In this document: one piece after another, positions 1-11,439 of the stretch
Layout: each line of letters opens with the position of its first letter
Position numbering within the stretch: the stretch's first letter is position 1
NCBI RefSeq assembly: GCF_028640845.1
Contig: NC_080539.1
Coordinates: 179,565,459 to 179,629,458, forward strand
Length of the DNA stretch: 64,000 nt
Reading direction: 5' to 3'
Source: Ahaetulla prasina
Lineage: Eukaryota; Chordata; Lepidosauria; Squamata; Colubridae
Program-made: the position numbers and the translations under genes
The notes under the pieces: model-generated
Told to the model about the DNA's origin: nothing
The model's database searches: none
The model's input: only the letters and a program-made list of their open reading frames with translations

Positions 1-640
1 AAACTGACCTTTTCCAATCCTGTGGCCATTGTTGAGTTTTCCAAATTTGCTGGCAAATTGAGTGTAGCACTTTTACTGCGTCGTCTTTTAAGATTTTGAA
101 TAGCTCAGCTGGAATACTGTCTCCTCCACTAGCTTTGTTGTTGCTCAGATTTCCTAAGGCCCATTTGATTTCACATTCTAGGATGTCTGGCTCAAGGTTA
201 GTGACCACCCCATCGTGGTTATCAGGGATGTTAAGCTCATTCTTGTATAGTTCTTCTGTGTAATTTTGCCACCTCTTCTTAATCTCTTCTGCCTCTGTTA
301 GGTCCCTGCCATTTTGGTCCTTTATCATGCCCACCTTTGCATGAAATGTTCCCTTCATATCTTCAATTTTCTTGAATAGATCTCTGGTCCTCCCTATTCT
401 ATTGTTTTCTTCTATTTCTTTGACTATTCATTTAAGAATGCATTCTTATCTCTTCTAGATATTCTCTGGAATTCTGCATTCAACTGGGTGTATCTTTCTC
501 TTTCTCCCTTGCCTTTCGCTTCCCTTCTTTCCTCAGCTATTTGCAGAGCTTCCTCAGACAGCCATTTTGCTTTCTTGTATTTCTTTTTCTTTGGAATGGT
601 TTTAGTTGCTACCTCTTGTACAATGTTGGGCAATGTATAC
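1..640 (-). mobile_element. Bov-B (RTE) LINE fragment, internal part
   Basis: Read on the minus strand this encodes pieces of the Bov-B ORF between endonuclease and reverse transcriptase. The clearest block (424-633) contains KKAKWLSEEALQIAEERRE and a following ERYTQLNAEFQ segment, typical of ruminant and squamate Bov-B. Homology continues in broken frames to the left edge (phrases equivalent to AMKGTFHAKVG and ASGGDSIP). The copy is truncated by the window edge and has stops and frameshifts, so it is dead. The element-like sequence ends near 640. Confidence 0.85.
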
Positions 641-1384
641 TAAACAAAATTAAAATAACTATAAATAGGTGCTCAGCAACCCACAAATTATATTAGAACA
701 CTCTACCTGGGAACTCCAAAGATAAGCAGCTATGTCACGTTGTGCTAAATATTACCAAGGAAGGAACATCAGCCTTGCTTTTCGGCAGATACTTCTGTTA
801 TGCTAAAAATTGATTCATTTCCACATTTCAGCATTATTTGCCCCAATATTGTTTTTCCCATAGTTAAAGGAAAGGAATGATTAAAAACTAGATGGTAGAC
901 AATGACACTATCTCTCCGCACTCCAAGTCCCAAACAAACATATTTTTTTAGAATATCAAAGAATTTTATTGCAGAGGATGGTTTTTTTCACACATGCTCC
1001 TGTGAAATTAAAATATAAATTCAAAAGACATTGAAGGTCTAATAAAACACCAAAGGGTTGGATAGTCATGGTATTTTTCCTCCCTGTGGGTCTTTTAATG
1101 CTGATGATAGCTGATTATTGTCACAGAGCTTACAAATTAGATTTGAAAAGATATTTGGAAACACACAATAGGGGCTATTGAAGATTTAACTGTGGAAAAA
1201 TACAAGCAGCACATCTTTTACAACAATGTAATGAAAGAGTGAACATGTGACTATTTCAAATGCATGGCAATCAACTTTTACTGTGCCAAGGTGAATGTTT
1301 TTCTAGTCTGCTTGTGTCTGTGGAAGACTATGACTCAATATCCAGCTCTCACATTTTCCTCTACATGATTGCAAAATGTTGATA
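641..1384. other. AT-rich intergenic stretch, nothing recognised
   Basis: No gene, RNA or repeat family that I recognise. Only short A/T runs are visible. Confidence 0.5.
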
Positions 1385-1582
1385 ATGGTCCTCTAGGTAG
1401 ACATGCAGGTTTTAGTTCTAGTCCTATCTTGGTCACAAAGCCAGCTTGATGACCTTGGGCTAATTATTTTCTCTCAGCCTAGGAAGGAGGCACTGGCAAA
1501 CCACTTCTGAAAAACCTTGCTAAGAAAACTACAGGGACTTGTCCAGGGACTTGTCCATAAACTACAGGGACTTGTCCATAAA
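1385..1582 (+). mobile_element. tRNA-derived MIR-like squamate SINE, 3' part
   Basis: It contains a B-box-like AGTTCTAGTCC and then the body phrases CAAAGCCAGCTTGATGACC and CAAACCACTTCTGAAAA, which recur in the copy at 6925-7130. The 3' end has become a short tandem repeat of GGGACTTGTCCATAAAC-type units (1528-1583) and runs directly into a CR1 LINE. Confidence 0.6.
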
Positions 1583-2160
1583 CAGAGGGATAGAATCAAG
1601 ATCACGTGAAGTGTTAGTACCACTTTATAATGCTTTGGTAAGGCCACACCTGGAATATTGCATCCAGTTTTGGTCGCCACGATGTAAAAAAGATGTTGAG
1701 ACTCTGGAGAGAGTGCAGAGAAGAGCAACAAAGATGATTGGGGGACTGGAGGCTAAAACATATGAAGAACGGTTGTAGGAACTGGGTATGTCTAGTTTAA
1801 TGAAGAGAAGGACTAGGGGAGACATGATAGCTGTGTTCCAATATCTCAGGGGTTGCCACAAAGAAGAGGGAGTCGGGCTGTTCTCCAAAGCACCTGAGGG
1901 TAGAACAAGAAGCAATGGGTGGAAACTGATCAAAGAAAGAAGCAACTTAGAACTAAGGAGAAATTTCCTGACAGTTAGAACAATTAATAAGTGGAACGAC
2001 TTGCCTCCAGAAGTTGTGAATGCTCCAACACTGGAAATTTTTAAGAAAATGTTGGATAACCATCTGACTGAGATGGTGTAGGGTTTCCTGCCTGGGCAGG
2101 GGGTTGGACTACAAGGCCTCCAAGGTCCCTTCCAACTCTGTTGTTATGTTATGTTATGTA
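1577..2160 (+). mobile_element. CR1 LINE, 5'-truncated 3' end
   Basis: This is the C-terminal end of CR1 ORF2 in sense orientation: phrases [20 protein letters not shown], then RRNFLTVRTINKWNDLPPEV to the stop near 2081. The short 3' UTR has GGACTACAAGGCCTCCAAGG and a GTTATGTTATGT tail. One in-frame stop (TAG near 1776) splits the frame. The protein is very close to the copy at 20207-22776 (6 differences over about 95 residues), so both insertions are fairly young. Confidence 0.9.
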
Positions 2161-2189
2161 GTCTCTGAGATTGGGAGATGATTGAATGA

Positions 2190-2262
2190 AACAAAGAGAG
2201 AGAAAGAGAGAGAGAGAAAAGGAAAGAGGGAGGGGGGAGGGAGGGGGGAAGAAAAAGAATCT
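2190..2262 (+). repeat. GA/G-rich low-complexity tract
   Basis: Purine-only strand with (GA)n followed by runs of 4-6 G in GGGAGG context. Guanine runs could form a quadruplex or triplex. Confidence 0.8.
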
Positions 2263-2373
2263 GGGTGGTGTTTTTTTTTGGATCAACCATGTGTTGCTCC
2301 CTTGGTTGTAACAGGAATTGACCAACTAGTTTGTTGCCCAAAGCATGATGCTGTGGGATGAAAGAGAGCCTGG

Positions 2374-2462
2374 CCTAGTCACCCAGCCAGCTTTCATACC
2401 TAATGTGGGACTAGAAGTCTTTGTATCCCTGTTTCAGTCTAGTGCCTTAACCATTAGAGCAA
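2374..2462 (-). mobile_element. MIR-like tRNA-derived SINE head
   Basis: The reverse complement reads TCTAATGGTTAAGGCACTAG (tRNA-like A-box region), then ACTTCTAGTCCCAC (B-box region), then AGCTGGCTGGGTGACTAGGC. It is the same SINE family as at 1385, 6925 and 11925. Confidence 0.65.
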
Positions 2463-3089
2463 ATTGTCTCTCCCTCTCTCTCTCTATATATATACCGGTA
2501 TATGAATATAAGATTTTAAAGTGATAATTAATCCATGGTATACTAGTGCCTGATCAAACCTATGTGTTACATACTTGTGCCTCTGGGAAAAACCTCTGAT
2601 TACATGAGTAATTTCCATCCCCCAGTGCCTTTCACAATGAACAGCTCTCTAATCTCCTATAATTATGATGACCCTACTTTCTTGGAAAAAAAGTAAAGGA
2701 CAACCTGAAAAAGGGACAAATCTGAAAAGCGGTTCATAACAGTGAAAAATGTAACCGTTTATATTTGTTACCTTTTCTTCACAAAGGAAAATTCAACAGC
2801 CAAGACAAGAAAAAACTGTGCAAAAACCCATATTCTAAGATAAGTACATTTGTTTTAAAAAGACAATTCCATTTCCGTGTTTTTCACAAGACTGTGTGCA
2901 TTATTGAGGGGTTCCCTGTATGCTGTAAAAGTTAAAGGACGAAAATAAAGGACAAATGTTGGTTTTTGAGAAACAAATAAATTTAAAAGACTGCTTTCTG
3001 AAATACAGGACTTTCCTTTATAATAAAGGGTGTATGGTCACTATACTTATCATATACAGCTTGCCTCTATAAATCCCTCTCTACGGATG
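2463..3089. other. Unassigned flank upstream of CpG island
   Basis: A (CT)n then (TA)n microsatellite lies at about 2468-2505. The rest is AT-rich sequence with nothing recognised. Confidence 0.5.
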
Positions 3090-4260
3090 ATTTCACCCCG
3101 CTAGGCCTCTGAACGCGAGAAGTCCAAGCATCCGAGGGTCGCCGTTTGGCGAACTCCTCAGCGGAGTGGTGCCGGGCCAGGTGACAGCGAACTTGCAGGT
3201 GTGCGATTCGACAGAAGGGACAGGTGAGGCACGGGGCGGGGCGCTCTCGCCGCGCGTGGCGGGTGGTGCAGGTGGCCGTTCCGAGCGTCCCTCGCCTTCC
3301 TGTCTTCGCGGACTGGGGAGCAACTGTCGGAAGGAGGGTGGGAGGAGTCGGTGTGCAGAGTAACGCAACGCGGCGCAGCGCAGCGCAGCTCAGACACCCG
3401 GGCTGCAGTGCAAGGCCCCTAGTACCCGCCGCATCCCTGCAAGAACTAGGGAGGGAGGTAGAGAGAGACGCTTGCCTCGCCTTTCTTTCTCCGGAACAAG
3501 CGCAGGTTTTGTCCAGAATCGCCGCTGCGCCTGGAGACGGTGGAAGAAACAGCCTTACAGTGAGACTGGAATGGAGCGCCTGGAGCGAGTCTCCATCCAT
3601 CCGTCGCCCCGAGAGGAGATGGCGAGTCATCTGACTTGAAGCGCCCGTAATCCCGCTGCTTCTTTGGGGTACTTTTCAGTGAATGTTTGAACAATGAGTG
3701 TTTGCAACTCCGGTTACATTTCATTTGCCCCGGTGGCTTTGGAGACAACGCTTCGGAGAGCTTGCAGGCTTCTTTCCCCGGTCGCTCCTGAAGCCGGAGC
3801 AACACGCTCATTGCCGTTTGATCTCCCAAGCCTGTTTCAGTTCGCCCTCCCCGCCGCCCGCAATAAATTAGCTGCTGTTTGAAAGAAGACCTAGTCATGC
3901 TTGTCTGTTGCACATGGTCTTTGCTTGATTTCTTCCCGGCAGACTTCTTGTTCTGGGTGGGAGTGTGTGTGTGTGTGTGTATATGCGCGCGCGCGCGCGT
4001 GTGTTTTGTTTGTGTCTTGGATTTGTGGGCGGTGGTGACGTTATGCAGCTACATCTTCCAACTGCGATGAGTTGCTTACAAGTAGTTCTTGCAACGGTTT
4101 GGGATAATGAAGAATCTGGCAGCCCACAGAGTAAGTACGGAGAAACGGGGAAAACCCTCGTTTTCCTTTGGGCTGGACTGAGCGGAGAACTCAACCTGAG
4201 CGGATAAAACCTCCTTTCCCTCAGCTTCGCCGTGACGGGCAATTTAGTGGAAATCAGAAT
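3090..4260 (+). promoter_or_regulatory. PAQR8: CpG island; likely PAQR8 promoter and non-coding first exon
   Basis: GC-rich, CpG-dense sequence, densest at 3100-3640, in an otherwise AT-rich region. It holds a GC box (GGGGCGGGG, about 3234) and CG-rich repeats near 3370. Two candidate splice donors on the plus strand could end a 5' UTR exon: CAG|GTGAGG at 3223/3224 and CACAGA|GTAAGT at 4130/4131. PAQR8 is the next plus-strand gene, and its coding exon is preceded by a splice acceptor at 15310. A non-coding exon 1 about 11 kb upstream is known for this family in mammals. Several ORFs cross the island, but none resembles a known protein. The exact start site cannot be seen. Confidence 0.65.
3962..4004 (+). 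repeat. (TG)n-(CG)n alternating purine-pyrimidine tract
   Basis: About 19 bp of GT repeat, a short ATATG bridge, then about 16 bp of alternating GC, then GTGTG. It sits inside the putative PAQR8 exon 1/promoter and is a classic Z-DNA-prone layout. Confidence 0.9.
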
Positions 4261-4304
4261 TCAGAGGCGAGAACTGTAAGGAGGCTTTGTAATCACAGGC
4301 AGGC

Positions 4305-4770
4305 GTGTTGGAGGAAATCCTTTCGAAGGGCCCTTGCTTAACTCATAGAATCATCTATTGCAATGTCATTCCTGTTGAAGACTACTTCAGCTTCAATCGC
4401 CACAATACAAGAGCAAACAATAGATTTAAACTTAATGTAAACCGCTTCAATCTTGATTGCAGAAAATATGACTTCTGTAACAGAGTTGTTAACATTTGGA
4501 ACTCACTACCTGACTCTGTGGTCTCTTCTCAAAATCCCAAAAGCTTTAACCAAAAACTGTCTACAATTGACCTCACCCCATTCCTAAGAGGTCTGTAAGG
4601 GGCGTGCATAAGAGCAAAAGCGTGCCTATCGTTCCTGTCCTATTATTCCCTTTCATTATATCTAATTAATATAGTTATTACATACTTATCCTCATATATA
4701 TGCTTATATATTATATAGTTGTTACATGTCAATGCTTATATATACTGTTGTGACAAAATAAATAAATAAA
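4305..4770 (+). mobile_element. Rex/CR1-like non-LTR retrotransposon 3' end (copy A)
   Basis: An open frame over 4305-4598 encodes the C-terminus of a LINE reverse transcriptase ORF; NRVVNIWNSLPDSVV and a terminal TPFLRGL are diagnostic. A 3' UTR with GGGGCGTGCATAAG and GTTCCTGTCCTATT follows, then TTGTTGTGACAAAATAAATAAA-type tail. Three further copies in the window share this 3' end (27017-27480, 34303-34491, 53911-54259). The family name is tentative; the motif is shared by CR1/Rex/L2 lineages. Confidence 0.8.
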
Positions 4771-4986
4771 TTTACTGCTCCTCAGAGCTGTGATAATTTC
4801 TACCCAGAATTATAAGAGAAGGACTTCTTGAATGACCCTGGTGAAGATGAGGGATGCAGCCTTGTTAGGAATTTTTCCTTCATCGTTCTTCCTTTTAGTT
4901 CATTAGCCACAGGAATGCCTACAAACAAGTCCCTGCAGTTTTCTTATCAAGATTTTAGAAGTGACTTGCCATTGTCTTCTTCACAG

Positions 4987-5029
<43 letters not shown>

Positions 5030-6924
5030 ACCGCTGACACTTAGAACTCACAATATCCTGATTTCTAGCCCTGTGCCTTAAGAACTACACTAAATTGGCA
5101 GTCTTGCATGTTAGTTGTTCATAGGGCCTTGGAAAATTCAATGACAGGGAAAATGGTAAGAGTTATTCCTTCCTTCCAACAAAATCCACAGCAAGCATAA
5201 TTTAAACAGTTGTAATTGCTGCTGGTATGTTTTGGGGAACAACTGATAGTCAATGGAGTGATCTCAGCTAGCTAGGCATCCAACCTGGAATTGGAAATAA
5301 GTTGCCACCAAAGGAGTGGATTTGAGCTGAGAGAGGCAGCATCAGTTCATGTGCTCCTGTTTTTTGTTTTTTGTTTTGCTATCTGTATTAGAACTGAGTT
5401 GGTTCAAACATCTAGCTCCTGAGGAAATGAGTTTGGCTTCATCTTTACTGAATTCGGGGGACTTTTAATAACCTGCAATGTTTGGGGATATGTGGGGGAT
5501 TTTTAAAAATATTGTGTTGGGATATTATTCGTTTTTTTAAAAGAACATGCTTAAATAATAGCATGGAGGTTACTCATGAACAGAAAGGCAATTTATTAAT
5601 CCTATTAGTTAAATACAGTTATACTGTTCCTCTCTTTCGCGATTGTAGAAAACTACTGCTAGTTTTTCTGAATGACTTCTAGTAGTTTTTTGTTCTTTAG
5701 TATACAATCTAAACCTGAGTTCCCTGTTTGGTCCTGAATCTCTTATGGCTTATTTATGACTTGTTATTTTAAAATTATTTTTTAAAGTTTAATTTTTGTA
5801 CTGTCTTTTCCTTAGTGTCTTTACAAGGTTTTGTAAAGCCTAGTAAAAATTTCCTTAGTATCTTTACAAGGCTTTGATGAAAGGATAAAAATATTTTAAT
5901 TTTAAAAAATATAAAAAAGTATTACTGTCACATGGACAAAAAAATGTTTGTTTATGCTTCTGGCATTGACTCCAGACAGTTTAGTACCAAGTAATTCTTG
6001 TTTCTTACTCCCAATCTCTAGTGCAAAATGGACAAGCCTGAATGAAAATTCAGGAACAATCTTAATCTGCAGAGTCTAGATTGGAAAGTCATTAAAGTTC
6101 TGGAAAATGAAGCTTGAACTGTTTGGGTACCTGATGCGTAGTTCATATGAGCATGGAGCGTTACAAGAAAATGGATTCCTACTGTTCAGTAAATATGTTT
6201 ATTTATTTGATTTATATCTTGCCTTTTATTTTGTGGGTCAAGGTAGCATACATATTGTAGGGTTCCTCCATTCTGTTTTTTCCCACAACAACAGTCTATG
6301 ATTTAGGGTGGTCTAGGATGGTGTGACTGTTCCAAAGTTACCCAGGAAGCTTCTAGATTTGAGGATAGGCTAAGATCTGGTTCCTGCTCATAATTCATCA
6401 CCTCAACTACTACGCCACAGTTCAGCTGGGATTAGTTTTTTACTTCCCAATGTAAACATTATTATTGATGGAAAAAGTGGACTATTAGACATAGAATACA
6501 TGAAGCTATATTCCATATGTTTCTGTCTCAATTATCAAACAAATGACAAATAAGTAAAATTAGAAGAGAAAACATGGAGCCTTGTTGGAAGTTGAACATT
6601 TTGGGAGTTGACATTCCAAACAGCTGGAAAAATACTAGCTTGGGAAATGGGACTCTTCAGTACAATACAAAATTATATTCATCCAAATGGGAATTTTTCT
6701 TCTTGTGGTTGGGCAGTTTTGGGACAATAGGCATAGAGTTTGGCTTGGATATCTGAATTTCTTAATCCTTGAAAATTCTGCAATATTCTGTAAAACTTCT
6801 AGAATAGGATTTTCCCCACTATAAACAATTACCAGATAATTTGTGCATAGAAACATTCGGTAAAGAATGCTGAGGTTTTGCCATGGCAAATCAGTTGCTT
6901 TCTTGGTAGTTGTGGGTCTATGTT
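4771..6924. other. PAQR8 intron sequence, (GA)n tract at 4991-5026
   Basis: A clean (GA)18 microsatellite lies at 4991-5026. The remainder has no recognised gene or repeat. Confidence 0.5.
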
Positions 6925-7130
6925 GAGGTAAAGTTGGTATAGTGGTTATGACATCAGGCCACAAAATGCGAGTTCTGATCATGCCTTGGGGACAAAGCCA
7001 GCTGGGTAACCTAAGCCAGTCACTTTTCCTCAGCTCTAGGAAGCAGACAAGGGCAAACCACTTCTGAAAACTTTGCCAAGATAATTGCAGACATTAGTCC
7101 AGGAAGTTGTCAAGAGTTAATAATGACTCA
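6925..7130 (+). mobile_element. MIR-like tRNA-derived SINE
   Basis: It begins with GGTATAGTGGTTATGACATC (tRNA A-box-like) and a degenerate B box (GAGTTCTGATC). The body follows: CAAAGCCAGCTGGGTAACC, CAGTCACTTTTCCTCAGCTC and CAAACCACTTCTGAAAACTT. It ends in GAGTTAATAATGACTCAACA and a GATA/GA-rich tail to about 7220. It is the most complete copy of this family here. Confidence 0.7.
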
Positions 7131-7584
7131 ACATGATAGAGAGATATAGAGAGATAAATAATAGATTAGGTTAAATTAGATTAGTATAGATTGGGAGAGG
7201 GAGAGAGAGAGAGAGAGAGATAAAAAGTAAAGTTGAGATAGAGAGCATGCTTATTAAAAATTAGATGCTTTGCTGCTTCCCATTTGTTATACTGGTTCAT
7301 AGTATAGACCTCACCTTCCTGTTCTCTGGAGACTCAGAATGAGTTTTACATAATCCAGTGATGAAATACAATTGAAAGTGAACCATTGCTCTCATTTGTA
7401 TTTTTTGCAAATTCCATTTTTTTTACATTTACATCTCTTTTCTTGCATTTTTCAGAATCCTATTTTTTTCCCAGTTCTTGGGGTTGTTTATATTTGTTTT
7501 CTTTTTTCTTTTATTAAAAAGCATGAACTTATGTGAAAATTCTCTTCAGTGCTACCTCATCATGTTCATCATTCCCTGTCTCCC
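7131..7584. repeat. GA-rich tail and unassigned intron sequence
   Basis: GATA/GAGA simple repeat to about 7220, with its purest part at 7196-7220. Nothing else recognised. Confidence 0.45.
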
Positions 7585-7644
7585 CAGAGGATATTTAATT
7601 GATATACACTATACTTGATCTTAGCTAAAAGACTGAGAAGCGAT
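7585..7644 (-). pseudogene. U2 snRNA pseudogene (5' end)
   Basis: On the minus strand, starting at 7644, the sequence follows the 5' end of vertebrate U2 snRNA. It has ATCGCTTCTC, then a diverged CTTTTAGCTAAGATCAAG, and then breaks down. Over the first 36 nt I count four differences from U2, all G-to-A or C-to-T. The branch-site recognition motif GUAGUA is altered, and the Sm site and 3' stem-loops are missing. A functional U2 gene would keep these, so this is a truncated retro-pseudogene. Confidence 0.8.
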
Positions 7645-8590
7645 ATAACCCTTATGAGCATATTTTCTTGCTATGTGGAAAAAAACCCATACATTTTGCA
7701 ATGAGCTTGGTTGAGTCATCTGCCTACTTGCATTTCTTTTCTGAGCTACATAGGGGAAGGTTGATTCCTTCCTCAGCTGCAAGCGGTGCTGGGCTTTTCC
7801 TTATTTTCTTTTGCTGAAATTTCCTCTGCTGAATTTCAGTGGCTAAATGATGAAATATCATTGACACAATTTCCCATCACGTTGAAGTTGTTTTTTACAG
7901 AATTATTAAAAAAATGTCCTAAAATAAGCTGATTTTTAAAATGATCATACATCTAGAAAAAACAAATGGAAAGCTCCATCCTCAGTGTTAGGTGGCATTA
8001 ATTATCAAAATGTTTCCCAACCCTGTTCACAGTCTAGGATTTGACTGTTGAACAACAAAACAGGTATGTTGTTTTCGTTTTTTGGCAAAGTCCAGCTCAC
8101 TGATTATACAAGCTATGTGTTCAGAAACAAGGTTGGTCGATAGAGTTGAAATAAATGCTAGTTAGATTGAAGGAAATATATGTAATCCTATTTCCCCTTT
8201 TGGGGGAATAGAATATGAATTGACACACTTGTTGTATTCCCTGATCTGGCGACTCAGCTTGCAAAAGTGAATCCATCAGGCATTTTTATTGGCCTCCTAA
8301 ACATTAAGCAAGTTTTTATTGTATAAGAATAATGCTCTTTTTCACTCAAAAGGAGGCAAAAAGATACTAAGCCATTCTAGATGGAGGTTTCCATCCTATA
8401 TTCAAAATGCAAAGAGAGATGCAATTTATTATTCTTGGATTGCCAATTCATCATAATCTTAATACTTTTTCAAATTGTTCACTGTTTTTATATTACTGAT
8501 TTAAAGCTTTTTTTATTATACGCCACTCAGAATTTGATGGGCAGCCATGTAAATAGGCTGCCTAAATAAATAGTATGTGTGTAAATATTT
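7645..8590. other. PAQR8 intron, nothing recognised
   Basis: AT-rich unique-looking sequence. No coding, RNA or repeat family that I recognise. Confidence 0.45.
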
Positions 8591-8599
8591 AATACCTGG

Positions 8600-8875
8600 G
8601 CATATGTGTGCCGATGTTGGAGAGCAACTGTCCCAGTTGGGAGGATGGCTCAAGCAGGGAATTAGTCTGGACTCATTACATAAAAACAAGAAGGCAGTGT
8701 CTGACTGCCCCTGAATTTCAAAGAATCTCCTCAGGCTGGCAGCTTTGACCCTTATCTAGTCTTTCCCAGACAAAGCTGCCAGCCTGGGGAGATTCCTTTG
8801 AAATAGGCCTAGAACAATAAAGTAGCTAGTTTGATGAACCTCTACATGTATAGCTCTGGTTTGTTCACACTTGAC
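8600..8875 (+). repeat. Repeat-like unit with near-perfect 31-bp hairpin (possible solo LTR)
   Basis: Inverted arms at 8717-8747 and 8771-8802 pair with one mismatch and one one-base bulge around a 23-nt loop. A poly(A) signal AATAAA follows at about 8817, then a GT-rich stretch ending TTGACA near 8875. TG...CA ends and an internal polyadenylation signal would fit a solo LTR, but I see no convincing target duplication. Confidence 0.4.
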
Positions 8876-8884
8876 AACCCATAA

Positions 8885-11431
8885 CTGTTAGGTTTTTACT
8901 GCTGGTTGCTAGGATAGTGAGGAGTCTTGAAGAGGTACTTTCCTTAGCTTGAAGCAACCATTCAAGAATTATTGACTGTTGAATCTCTTGATATTTACCA
9001 AATGTGTGACTGAGCAGCTATTTCAAGGGCTTTTTAATTATGTCCATGGATGCAAAAGTAAAATAGATATCTGAAACAAAGCAAAGAATGTTGAGAGAGA
9101 ATACCTTCCTGTTTCAAGCAGAACCACTACTATTAATTGAATCCATCTTTTAGTCCAGCTTTTGGTGGCCTTGCAAAACAGGCACTCTTCTTACAAGTCT
9201 ACTGGACAGTGGAATCCTTATTATGTAACCTAGATGCTTATGTGAAGGGCAGATCTGAAAATATCTTCCTGCATGTTAATTATTGAAATGGCCCATATAT
9301 AATTGAGTGGTCATTGTCATTCAGATTCTGTTTTCAGGTGTCTGTGTGCACTTCTGATTGAAGGTATCTACATATCTAGAAAAGGAGTAGAACATAAACA
9401 GTTCAAATTGACTTTATTTTTCAAATCAAAATAAATAGAAAAAATTATCAGGTTGTCCAGTTTGCTGTTTATGGAGATTATTTTAGTCATGTTTATACTA
9501 CTGATTTGAGAGTGACACATAAAAATAATAAAATATTTAGAATTCCTTATCAGGCAAAATTTTTCTAATTAAAATACTTTGTGGTGGATCATATATAAAA
9601 AGAAGAAATAGAGGAAAGCATTTATTACCTGAATTCAAATTTATTTTTCTCCTAGAGCTATTTTAAAAGTAGGAGAGAAAAATATTCCAGATCCCAATTT
9701 TAAAAATAGAGAACTGGTGACTGGAAATTTTGGGAACAGTTTAAAAATTAAAAAGGGATAAATTCTGAGCCACAAACATTAGCTTTCAGAATCTACGACA
9801 GAAGGAAAGAGAGGGGTGAATGATTATGACCTGCATAACTGTCCTTCCTTCTGATTAGCATGATGATAGCATGAAAATGTGTTGAAGAGACACAGATTGT
9901 ATAAATATAGAACTCAGTTCTTTTTATGTAGAATGTTGATAATGTTCATTATTAAATAATTTTGCAGGAAAAATCAACATGTGTTTATTTAGAATCTCTA
10001 TTATAGTATGGTAAAAAAAAAGAAAAAAAGGATACTTGAGATATTTAAAAAAACCTCGAGATTTAAAAAAAATTTCCCACACACTCCTAATTATGTACAC
10101 CAGACAGTGTCCTTTCCTGCCTGGTTTTTTTTTTTTTTTTTGCATTTGAGTTACCAGGCAACTTGCATACAAATGCTGTTGTTTAGGACTGAGGCTGAAA
10201 TACATGCACTCTAAACTGAATATAGCTTTTCAGCAAAATGCTACACCCACACAGAAAAGAAGAGAATAGAAGCTTTGTGGAAGTGGAACAGTAAATGCTG
10301 ACCAAGGATTTTTCCCTCTGTAATGTTAATTGCCTTTTGCTTTGTTCATCATTGGCACATGACAGCTGAAATTAAGCAAGTTCTTATTTTCTAATACTGT
10401 AGCCTGGAATCTGGCATGAAGGAATCTGTGAGTTTTGTTAACTTTCTCTTATTTTCTGTTTATTAAAAAATTTATTTATAACACTGGCATTACAATGCTT
10501 ATTATTAATTATTGTTGTTTGCTGTTGTTGCTGTAGTTGAAGTTTGTGTAACTGAAAAATTCATCTCGCTGGTACAGAACAAGGAGCATAAGGAATTTTG
10601 GATGCTTCAAGAATAAATAAAACATTTCATGGAACGGAAGGAAGGAAGGAAGGGAAAGAAAAAGAAAGGAAGGAAGGAAGGAAGAGAGAGAGAGAGAAAG
10701 AGAGGAGGGGAGGGAGGAAGAAAATACTTGGAATCCTGTTGAGATAAAAGCTCAGATATATTTATTTATTGCAAGGTAGAAGAAGTTGTACCTATTGGTA
10801 GACTGCAGCTTTCTTCAACTTATTGAGGATGGCTAGAGTCAAGTTGACAGGATGAGCTCAAAGCCAGTTTCATATGAAGAAACACATGTTAACCATCACT
10901 AGGTTATGAAAGTATATGAATCTGATAATGGATGAACACTCTAGATTTTATCTTATTGAGAAATGTGTTTGATGACCTGTTTGAACAAGTATTTGGTATG
11001 CAGTAATTCAGTAAAAAGTAAAGCCTTAGTCAAGTCGAGATTGACTTATATGGACACATCTGTTCAGTGTTCTTGTCATCATGCATTGCCTTCTTGCAGG
11101 ACTTTTTCCTCCTGATTTCCTACTCTTGCCCAAAGTGGTTTCCCACTCAAGTGCTAGCTAGGCTATTCCTGTATAGTTTTCTGAATTGGTTAAAGTCTGT
11201 CAGGTGGTGTCACTACTGATTCAATAGTTATAGAAAGTACTGTATAATAGCCAATTTTTTCTCTTGTAAGTTATTAACTGTAGTAAAAGACTAAAGATAA
11301 GTTAGGTTGGCATAAGGAAAAAAAATAGCTTAGGTAATGGATGTTGAAAATAGATATTTCTGCTCAGAAAACAGAAAACTATCAAAAACATAGAATGTAT
11401 TAGAGTTATATTAGTATATTACTTTAACGTC
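8885..11431. other. PAQR8 intron; (GGAA)n at 10636-10720
   Basis: A GGAA/GAAA/GA purine-rich microsatellite lies at about 10636-10720. A palindromic A/T-rich stretch spans 10008-10075. No gene or named repeat otherwise. Confidence 0.45.
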
Positions 11432-11439
11432 CCTCCATC

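Noticed and set aside
3067..3634. Long open frames on both strands across the CpG island
   Set aside because: GC-rich sequence has few stops by chance. The translations are low-complexity and unlike any protein I know; the region fits a promoter and 5' UTR.
8600..8875. Confident solo LTR call
   Set aside because: No clear target duplication and no matching second copy in the window; kept only as a tentative repeat.
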